Source of the DNA: a virus
Virus record (IMG/VR): IMGVR_UViG_3300027987_000378
Span: 1-20,632 of that record
Reading direction: 5' to 3' (one strand)
Length of the DNA: 20,632 nucleotides
Positions within the stretch are counted from its first letter, which is position 1; each line of letters starts with the position of its first letter. Positions 14,589 to 20,632 of this stretch are shown in pieces. The notes under the pieces were generated by a model. It was not told the DNA's origin. It ran no database searches and worked only from the letters and a program-made list of their open reading frames with translations. The position numbers were made by a program, and so were the translations under genes.

Positions 14589-16100
14589 ATGGCGATTGAA
14601 GACCTCGAGTTGCAAATCCCGACGAGACGTCAACTCGTCGAGCGGCATCTTCAGTTTCGGAAGATCTGGAACCCGAAGATCGACACGAGCGAGGGCGGAG
14701 AGCCGCACACCGACGCGCTCGTTGCAGCTGACACCTCGCTCCCGCTCGTTGCCCATGCGCGGCGTGTGACCCAGTCGGCGTTCCCGACGACAGCCCCCCC
14801 GGAGGACGTTGCGTACTGGGGCGACGTTCACGGGGTGGATCCGTCAGAGGCAACCGGCGCAATTGGGCTCGTGCGGATCACTGCCAGCGTTGGCGGCGGC
14901 GAATTGCAGGCCGGCGACGCGCTCACCATCCGAGGCCGCTCCAACGGGCCGCGCTTCGTTTGCCAGGTTGGTGGCCGCTACTACGACAACGGAGTCGTTC
15001 CAGTCGTTGCGCTCGACACGGGCGTCGAGACCAACCTGCCTCCGGGCACCGTGCTCGAATGGTTCCAGTCCCCGCCCGGGATAGGGCCGCGCGCGGTGGT
15101 CGTCGACCAGGACGGCGAGGGGCTCACCGGTGGCCGTGATGCATCCTCGCCCGAAGAGCACAAGGAGGCGATCCTCGGCAAGCTAAGGGATCCACCTGGT
15201 GCCGAGAACGACGCGCACTATCGAGCCGAAGCCAGGCGAGCAGGCGTGCCTGTCGTGCAGGCCTTCAGCTATCCAGCGATCCTGGGGCCCGGCACGACCG
15301 CACTCGCCCTTCTTGTGTTTCCGAACCGGCGCGGTGGTTCCAGGGCGCCCACGGGTCAACAGTTGACCCGAGTCGGCGAGCACCTCGACTCGGCTTTTGG
15401 TGCCGATGACTCGGTGCTGATGTCCCACGTCTTTCAGATTCGCACCACAATCGCGTTTCAGGTCGACTGGGCCAAGAACGCGTCAGGATGGGCGGACCCA
15501 GCGCCGTGGCCAACGTACGCCGCAGCAGGCGGCAAAGCGATCGCGATCACGGCCGTCACCGACGCGTTGACGTTCAGCGTCGGAACGCAGAACGGAAGCT
15601 ATTCCGGGGTCACGGCTCCAAGCGCAGGCAAACGCATCGCTCTCTACGACATCGACAACTCTCGTTTCGTCGAGAAGCGAATCGCCACCGTCACGGGTAG
15701 CGGCCCATGGGTGTTGACCATCGACACCACGAACAACGCCAGCGACGAGGACTACACCCCAGTAGTTGGGCAGCGCGTGTCGCCCTGGTCCAGCTCGCTG
15801 GGTCGCATCGCGGACGCCACCATCGACGCGTTCGAGCAGCTTGGCCCGGGTGAGCAGCTCACCAAGAACCAAGCGGACGAGAACCGACGCAGACGACAGC
15901 CGCCAGCGCCTGCCCGTTGGCCCTATCGCATCACGCAAGACCTGCTCGAAGGGGCTGTGTCGCCGGCGCGAATCGGCGTGGTGAGCGATCGCGCACTTGT
16001 CGAGGGGGACGGGGCAGAGCCGCTCGTCGGGCTCCCTGGGCAGTACAGCTACATCCTCGTTCTCGGCGACCTCGCCGTGTTCCCGAAGACAACCCAATGA
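14589..16100 (+). CDS. Baseplate J-like protein, Mu gp47
   Basis: 503 aa, longer than typical gp47 (roughly 380 aa). The N-terminus has the family layout: LQIPTRRQLVERHLQF, then a turn with DTSEGGEPHTDALVAADTS and a helix ending in AFPTTAPPEDV. The middle contains GAENDAHYRAEARRAGVPVV and a strand PAILGPGTTALALLVFPN, both characteristic of baseplate J. Residues about 309-404 form an added beta domain (ITAVTDALTFSVGTQNGSYSG, LYDIDNSRFVEKRIATVTG, and so on). The C-terminal 100 residues contain a conserved-looking LGRIADATIDAFEQLGPGEQ helix. The protein is the main wedge component that encircles the hub. ATG at 14589 lies three bases after the gp46-like stop. Confidence 0.9.
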   Translation: MAIEDLELQIPTRRQLVERHLQFRKIWNPKIDTSEGGEPHTDALVAADTSLPLVAHARRVTQSAFPTTAPPEDVAYWGDVHGVDPSEATGAIGLVRITASVGGGELQAGDALTIRGRSNGPRFVCQVGGRYYDNGVVPVVALDTGVETNLPPGTVLEWFQSPPGIGPRAVVVDQDGEGLTGGRDASSPEEHKEAILGKLRDPPGAENDAHYRAEARRAGVPVVQAFSYPAILGPGTTALALLVFPNRRGGSRAPTGQQLTRVGEHLDSAFGADDSVLMSHVFQIRTTIAFQVDWAKNASGWADPAPWPTYAAAGGKAIAITAVTDALTFSVGTQNGSYSGVTAPSAGKRIALYDIDNSRFVEKRIATVTGSGPWVLTIDTTNNASDEDYTPVVGQRVSPWSSSLGRIADATIDAFEQLGPGEQLTKNQADENRRRRQPPAPARWPYRITQDLLEGAVSPARIGVVSDRALVEGDGAEPLVGLPGQYSYILVLGDLAVFPKTTQ

Positions 16101-16579
16101 GCATCGAATATTTCTGCTTCGACGGCGATCCGGCAAACAACGTCGCGCCACATCGACCATCGCTCGACGACGTGGGTGGCGACTCGATCGAGGACTTCCC
16201 TGGGCAGCCAACGGATCCGAGGTATTGGGTCACCGACAAGGACGAGAACCAGCGAAACCAACTCCTGCACGGCATGGCGAAGGTCACGCCGGCGACAATC
16301 ATCTCAGTGCGGTTCAGCGGGGGGGCCCCGTTCATCTACAAGCACTCGCAGGTGCGCACTTCCGACGCAACCCTGACTCCAGCTGACAACGGGGTTGGGG
16401 ACACGACGATCACGTGGGCCGCCAACTCGTTCCCTCCGGAGCTTGTGGAGCCGCGGGTTTCGATCAACGGCCCAACGCCGGGTATGGCGTCTGTGGAGCT
16501 TGTCGCAAACGGCGTGCACGTGGTCACTCTCGACAGTTCCGGCGCAGCCGCTGACCTGCCGTTCACCGTGGAGCTCTGA
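16097..16579 (+). CDS. Baseplate-associated beta-rich protein, unknown family
   Basis: 160 aa starting in an ATGA overlap with the J gene. No named family is recognised. The N-terminal half is acidic (DDVGGDSIEDFPGQPTDPRY) with a WVTDKDENQRNQLLHGMAK helix. The C-terminal half looks like a small beta sandwich (GVGDTTITWAANSFPPELVE, then VANGVHVVTLDSSGAAADL). The same type of G-D-T-T-I-T-W-plus-SSGAAADL ending appears in phage baseplate proteins of high-GC bacteria, but this is recollection of a pattern and not a checked match. Placement between gp47 and gp48 suggests a decoration of the wedge or tail tip. Stop overlaps the next start by one base. Confidence 0.75.
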   Translation: MSIEYFCFDGDPANNVAPHRPSLDDVGGDSIEDFPGQPTDPRYWVTDKDENQRNQLLHGMAKVTPATIISVRFSGGAPFIYKHSQVRTSDATLTPADNGVGDTTITWAANSFPPELVEPRVSINGPTPGMASVELVANGVHVVTLDSSGAAADLPFTVEL

Positions 16580-17517
16580 TGCCGTCTCGATTCCTGCCGC
16601 AGGGACACACGCGGCGAGACCCAGAGGACGCCCCGGGGTGGCGACACTACGTCGACAAGCTCCGAAACTGGGGTGTCGACGACAACTTCCTGGACGACGA
16701 CCACCTTCGGGGCAAGCTGTACGCGGACGCGATGCTGACACAGGACGTCCAGCTGCTGCTCGACCGCGCCAAGGCTGAGCTGCACCCGCTTTCGACGCAA
16801 ACGTTTCTCGAACTGCACGAGCAACAACTCGGCGCCGTGCCACTTGAAGGCGACTCGCTCAAGACGCGTCGGGAGCGCGTGTATGCCTACGGGCGGCTCT
16901 TGCTCGACGGACGCGTTTCTTCGATCGACGCAACTCTCCGCCAATTCCTCGGGTCGCTGTACGCGTTCTACCGAACGACGCGCGTCAACGAGCTGACGTC
17001 CTTCGACAAGTCACCGCAGAACCGAACGGACTTCAACCACGTTGGCAGACAGACGCCGATCCGGGCTATGCGCGCCACCGTTGGGGTCGTGCGACTGGGT
17101 GTGCAGCTGACGGTGCCAACCGAGTTTCTAGGCGGTGTTACAGACCCGTACTCGGTTGGGCAAGTCGTTCTGTTCGATGCTGGGCGCAACGACAGAACCG
17201 AACGCGTCACGGTCTTGGGCTGCACGGATACGACGATCACGGCCGTTTTTTCCAAGCCACACGACGCCGGCGCGTTCGTCACCAGCGGTCACCAGCCGCG
17301 TTACCCATCAGCGAAACGCATGCACCACATCGTCGTAAAGGACGACGGGGCGCTCAACCCCTCCACACGAGGAACAGTGAACGAACTCATGCGACGACTC
17401 GTCAAGGGCACGGCCACCTGGCAGGTGCTCCAAGAGACCGACCCGAGCACGGCCGGGCCGTTCATCCTGGACGAAAGCCCGATGGACGCCACCCCGTTCG
17501 CAGAGGTGCAATCATGA
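16579..17517 (+). CDS. Tail protein, Mu gp48-like (gpI/DUF2313 family), with inserted domain
   Basis: 312 aa, longer than the usual gp48 (about 190 aa). The N-terminal region has family features: KLYADAMLTQDVQLLLDRAK, an AELHPLSTQTFLELHEQQLG helix and SLKTRRERVYAYGRLLLDGR, matching the typical L-x-x-E-L-x-P-x-T-A/S...L-E-x-W-E...G-L and repeated R-R/x-R. The C-terminal region (GTVNELMRRLVKGTATWQVL) is the rest of this fold. In between, at about 160-250, a beta domain has been added (YSVGQVVLFDAGRNDRTERV, TTITAVFSKPHDAGAFV). The protein sits at the baseplate edge, linking the wedge to the fibre encoded next. TGATG overlap at the start and ATGA overlap at the end. Confidence 0.86.
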   Translation: MPSRFLPQGHTRRDPEDAPGWRHYVDKLRNWGVDDNFLDDDHLRGKLYADAMLTQDVQLLLDRAKAELHPLSTQTFLELHEQQLGAVPLEGDSLKTRRERVYAYGRLLLDGRVSSIDATLRQFLGSLYAFYRTTRVNELTSFDKSPQNRTDFNHVGRQTPIRAMRATVGVVRLGVQLTVPTEFLGGVTDPYSVGQVVLFDAGRNDRTERVTVLGCTDTTITAVFSKPHDAGAFVTSGHQPRYPSAKRMHHIVVKDDGALNPSTRGTVNELMRRLVKGTATWQVLQETDPSTAGPFILDESPMDATPFAEVQS

Positions 17518-18665
17518 GTTTTGGGCTGGTGCGACAGACGTGGAACTCGCTCACCGCGTTGTTCGCCAGCGAGATGGCGCAGCTCGACCAGAACGTATCG
17601 AACGCACTCGACGGTGCCGGAGGCGGCTCGTACGCACCGTCCGCCAAGCTGCTCATCGGCGGCGGCGGCATCATGGATGCCAACTCGGCAACCCACGACG
17701 TCGCGAGCTCTACCGCAAACGTGACGATCAGCGGAGTCACGGCGCATCGACTACGCGTAACCAACGCGTTCAACGTTACAGAGAAGCTCGAGGTTCAGTT
17801 TGACGCCGGCGCGGATGGTGAAAAGCGGGAGCTGCAACTCGACTTCCTTTCAGCTGGCACACAGCTGCTGGTCAAAGGCGATGGCGGAGCAACGATCGCA
17901 AGCGGGCTGTTCTGGGCCAATAGGACCCTCCGATACGTCAGCGTGACGCTGGAGCGAGACGGGGGTGCTTGGCACATCGCGACGCGCAGCGCTTCCCCTG
18001 ACGCGCCGTTTCTAACGACGTCGCTGACACCAGTTCAGACCCCATCCGTCAACACGCAGATGGTGACGAGCGAGTACGTGTATGCCAACACGGCATCCGG
18101 ATCGATCTCCATGCGGCTACCGGATGCGGCCGACATTGGAAACGGCGTGTTCCGCACGATCCGATTCGAGCGAATCGATGGAGGAACGCAGCTCGGGTTC
18201 CACAATCCGGCAGGAAGCCTGCAGTACCTGCACCTCGCCAACGGCGCTGGCGAGGTCAACACAACGTTCACCTTCGTGTCGAGGAACTCGGGTTGGACAC
18301 TGTGGGGTCTGCGACGTAACGAGCGAGATCTGGTAGCAGGCATCGCTTACACCAACCCATCGAGCGCCGAAATCAATACCGATGCTATCGATGCCGTGTA
18401 CTTCGACCTGGACGTCAGCCCGTTCGGCTACAACGAAGACACGACAGTGTCGCTCTACCCGCCACTTTTCGAGGGGCAAGAGCTGGCGATTCTCTGGCGA
18501 CTGTTTCGTGACGATGCGACCGCCACGAACGTGCACTTCATCACGACTGCGAACGCAAACCCGTTCTTCACCTACCGCCCCAAGAACACGCTCGCAAGCG
18601 GGCCTATGACATGGCGCCTGCGCGTCGTGAATGGCCAGTGGCGCTGGGCAGGGGCTAGCTACTGA
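17514..18665 (+). CDS. Tail fibre / receptor-binding protein, three similar modules
   Basis: 383 aa, starting in an ATGA overlap. A short helical N-terminus (VRQTWNSLTALFASEMAQLDQ) probably attaches to the baseplate. The rest reads as three beta-rich modules of about 100-115 residues (roughly 55-165, 166-275, 276-383). Each ends in a similar pattern: strand, then N/D-G/S-G-x-W-x-Φ (DGGAWHIATRS, RNSGWTLWGLRR, VNGQWRWAGASY). No catalytic motif or collagen repeat is visible. The position after the gp48-like gene and directly before a collagen-type fibre makes it a fibre or adaptor protein. A receptor-binding role is inferred. Confidence 0.7.
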   Translation: MSFGLVRQTWNSLTALFASEMAQLDQNVSNALDGAGGGSYAPSAKLLIGGGGIMDANSATHDVASSTANVTISGVTAHRLRVTNAFNVTEKLEVQFDAGADGEKRELQLDFLSAGTQLLVKGDGGATIASGLFWANRTLRYVSVTLERDGGAWHIATRSASPDAPFLTTSLTPVQTPSVNTQMVTSEYVYANTASGSISMRLPDAADIGNGVFRTIRFERIDGGTQLGFHNPAGSLQYLHLANGAGEVNTTFTFVSRNSGWTLWGLRRNERDLVAGIAYTNPSSAEINTDAIDAVYFDLDVSPFGYNEDTTVSLYPPLFEGQELAILWRLFRDDATATNVHFITTANANPFFTYRPKNTLASGPMTWRLRVVNGQWRWAGASY

Positions 18666-20632
18666 TGCCTTCAAACATCAAGCTCACAATCTCGGTCAAT
18701 GGCGGAGCCCCGCTGCAGGGGCCCATCAGCGGCGGCGTCGCCGTCACCGGTGGTGACTCCGTACAACTCGGTCACGCCAACACGAGCGGAGCGAAGCAGT
18801 ACCGCTTCGAGATCCTCGAATACCCGCCCGGGTTCACGCTTCCCAGCGGCTGGTCGATCGATGGTGAGGACAATCGGACCTACTACTACCCGGGCCCAAA
18901 CCCGCCAGCGTTCAGCATTCCCGGCTCGTCGGCGATTTGGGGAAATTGGATCTTCCGCCTAGTCATCGACAACGGCAAGCGCCCGAGCTCGACATCACCC
19001 GGAGAGATGGAGGCAGCCAGCGACCTGGTTGACGCATCTCTCGGCGCGCAGAAGCCCGGTACACTGCTGAAAGACACTGGATTCTTAGAGACGAACCAGT
19101 TCAGTCAGGAGCGATACGCCGTCGAGGCGATGAAGTTCAACTGGCGGGCACTTGATGACTTGGTGTTGTCAGCTGGCGGCCAGTCCAACACGGCGAGCAA
19201 CCTCGGAACTGGGGTCGGTGTCTTCGAGCAGAAGGTGCTGGCGGACTTGCAGTTCCGCTCGATCCTTGCCGGCGCCGGCATCAGCGTCCAGCTCGTCGAC
19301 GGCGGTTCCGGACTGCACGACATTCGGATCACCAACACTGGCGCAAACGGTGGTGGAGGCGGGATACCCTACACCTTCAACCCGAGCACTGGCGCGGCCG
19401 ACCCCGGCGATGGCCACCTGTCGTTCAATGCCGCAAAAACGATCCTCTACATCAACGACGAGGACTCCAATGGCGCGCCTGTAGCCGCTTGGCTGGAGAC
19501 CTGGGACGACTCCACTAGCACGGTCAAGGGCTACGCGATCATCTCTGCGGGATCGACAGCGCTGGCTGTTGCTGCGGTGACTTCGTTCTCTGGTTCCGGG
19601 TACTACACGGTGGGGATCATCTCACTCGTTGCATTCGGAACGTTCCCGACCGACGACGGGGCGCTGCGTGTGCTGTTCGTCCCGAAGGGCGACAAGGGCG
19701 ACACCGGAGCCGCTGGTGCAGCTGGAACGAACGGGACGAATGGCACCAATGGCTCTGACGGAGCGCCTGGAGCCACCGGAGCAGTGGGACCCAATGGCTA
19801 CCCTGGCGGTGAGTCCGCACTCGTCACGTTCAAAACAGCGATCGACGCGACCGATCCTGGCAGCGGCTTCGCAAAGCTCAATGCCTCTACGGTCGGCGGA
19901 AGCACATCGCTCTACGTCAACGCGAACACAGTCGACAATCGCGACCTTTCCGAAGTGTGGCCAACGCTGCAAGTCGGCGATCGCGTGCGCGCATTCGAGG
20001 TCGACGCTGTCGAAAACTGGGTAACGTGGAAGGTCGAAAGCGTCGTCGATCTAACAACGTGGTTCGAGATCAAGTTCTCTGAGATCGCGGACCGCAAGTC
20101 CGGATCGTGGACGTTCGGGACCACCACGGCGAACCTCGTACTGATGGTCCTGCGCGGCGGAGCGTCGTCGACGGCGGTTTCTCCAGGGGTGTCGAGCGTC
20201 GCCGGCAAGCTCGCTCTATTCAACGCGTGGTCAGCCTTCCAGCAGCCGGGCGGCAACGTACCGATGTTCACGCATCGGCACGCCGTGTGGTTGCCTGAGT
20301 TCGAGTACTGGCTCGTGCTTGCGTTCACTGGCTACTTGACGTCTCCAGATGCAGGCATCTCCGCAGGCTATATCAATGCTATGGCATTTGCCAACCGAGA
20401 GGGCGGCCTCACTGGTGCGATCACTCACTCCGATGAGAACTACGCACCCGGTGGATTGAGAGTCATCGGCGGAATGGGCGGGCCAGAACTGCAGTCACCG
20501 TTCTGCGTCGAGACTGCACCAATCGTCTCCGGTCAGACCAAGAGCACAATGGTGCTGGTTGGCGCATCTCGGAAAACAGGCGAGGACAGCGCCACCAACA
20601 AGCTGTTCAAGTCGATCAATGGCGGCGCCACG
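18665..20632 (+). CDS. Large tail fibre/adhesin with Ig-like, collagen-like and Asp-box parts (3' truncated)
   Basis: At least 656 codons, open from ATG 18665 (TGATG overlap) to the last base; the stop lies beyond the window. Order: residues 1-120 an Ig-like domain (SGGVAVTGGDSVQLGHANTS, EYPPGFTLPSGW, WGNWIFRLVIDNG); a linker to about 235; about 238-341 a pre-collagen beta domain (HLSFNAAKTILYINDEDSNG, VKGYAIISAGS); 342-381 a collagen-like stretch of thirteen G-x-x triplets; about 385-500 a second pre-collagen-like domain; then a beta-rich C-terminal part with VWLPEFEYWLVLAF. The visible end S-I-N-G-G-A-T resembles an Asp-box (S-x-N/D-x-G-x-T), suggesting a beta-propeller. Inferred role: host recognition, possibly with glycan binding or cleavage. 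Confidence 0.86.
   Translation, partial: MPSNIKLTISVNGGAPLQGPISGGVAVTGGDSVQLGHANTSGAKQYRFEILEYPPGFTLPSGWSIDGEDNRTYYYPGPNPPAFSIPGSSAIWGNWIFRLVIDNGKRPSSTSPGEMEAASDLVDASLGAQKPGTLLKDTGFLETNQFSQERYAVEAMKFNWRALDDLVLSAGGQSNTASNLGTGVGVFEQKVLADLQFRSILAGAGISVQLVDGGSGLHDIRITNTGANGGGGGIPYTFNPSTGAADPGDGHLSFNAAKTILYINDEDSNGAPVAAWLETWDDSTSTVKGYAIISAGSTALAVAAVTSFSGSGYYTVGIISLVAFGTFPTDDGALRVLFVPKGDKGDTGAAGAAGTNGTNGTNGSDGAPGATGAVGPNGYPGGESALVTFKTAIDATDPGSGFAKLNASTVGGSTSLYVNANTVDNRDLSEVWPTLQVGDRVRAFEVDAVENWVTWKVESVVDLTTWFEIKFSEIADRKSGSWTFGTTTANLVLMVLRGGASSTAVSPGVSSVAGKLALFNAWSAFQQPGGNVPMFTHRHAVWLPEFEYWLVLAFTGYLTSPDAGISAGYINAMAFANREGGLTGAITHSDENYAPGGLRVIGGMGGPELQSPFCVETAPIVSGQTKSTMVLVGASRKTGEDSATNKLFKSINGGAT
19688..19807 (+). 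repeat. Collagen-like Gly-x-x repeat within the fibre gene
   Basis: Thirteen consecutive Gly-x-x triplets plus a closing Gly: GDK GDT GAA GAA, GTN three times, GSD, GAP, GAT, GAV, GPN, GYP. The stretch codes residues 342-381. The triple G-T-N run makes the DNA locally repetitive (GGxACxAAx). Such stretches form triple-helical stalks in phage fibres and are length-variable hot spots. Confidence 0.9.

Noticed and set aside
13731-14831. 366-codon minus-strand open frame over the spike end, repeat protein, gp46-like and start of gp47-like genes
   Set aside because: It spans several clear plus-strand genes and has shadow-like composition. The plus-strand frames carry family motifs.
1-20632. CRISPR arrays, tRNA genes, insertion sequences, attachment sites
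   Set aside because: No regularly spaced direct repeats, no cloverleaf-like segments, no transposase or integrase sequence, and no terminal repeats were seen. The only repeats are inside coding genes.

Overview
The window is a contiguous structural cassette of a contractile-tailed bacteriophage, most likely a prophage, of the Mu-like (FluMu/BcepMu) type. Its genes lie in nearly Mu order: head maturation protease (only its end is in the window), scaffold, decoration protein, gpT-type major capsid, gp35-, gp36- and gp10-like connectors, a probable tail terminator, a DUF2635-like protein, sheath (gpL), tube (gpM), tail chaperones, tape measure, gpN-, gpP-, gp45-, gp46-, gp47- and gp48-like baseplate proteins, and two fibre or adhesin genes. 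The DNA is GC-rich with a strong G/C third-position bias, and the fibres carry Ig-like, collagen-like and pre-collagen modules. This fits a high-GC host such as Myxococcota or another proteobacterium-like environmental bacterium, but no host gene, tRNA, integrase, transposase or repressor is present, so host and lifestyle cannot be fixed.

Layout: 1-2305 protease C-terminus, scaffold, decoration and major capsid, each with its own intergenic gap and ribosome binding site. 2305-4911 connector and tail-completion genes, mostly in stop/start overlaps. 4911-6823 sheath and tube. 6820-8067 two tail-chaperone-like genes, with two slippery heptamers and a GC-rich palindromic gap. 8051-8434 a small gene on the opposite strand, the only one in the window. 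8451-10568 tape measure. 10568-17517 baseplate hub, spike, wedge and tail-tip genes. 17514-20632 receptor-binding or fibre genes, the last one cut by the window end.

How they work together: scaffold, protease, gpT and decoration protein build and mature the capsid. gp35-, gp36- and gp10-like proteins and the terminator close the head and tail. Chaperones load the tape measure (705 aa; at about 1.5 angstrom per residue this suggests a tail near 100 nm), around which the gpM tube and gpL sheath polymerise on the gpN/gpP/gp45/gp46/gp47/gp48 baseplate. The fibres provide host recognition. Twelve junctions are TGATG, ATGA or GTGA overlaps, so translation is tightly coupled in most of the cassette. 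The exceptions are the head genes and the chaperone/tape-measure junction.

Most of the window is a recognisable phage module rather than a new system. The parts that standard families do not explain are the antisense gene, the chaperone region with two slippery sites, a 121-aa proline-rich protein made of three 41-residue repeats beside the spike, and added domains in several baseplate proteins.
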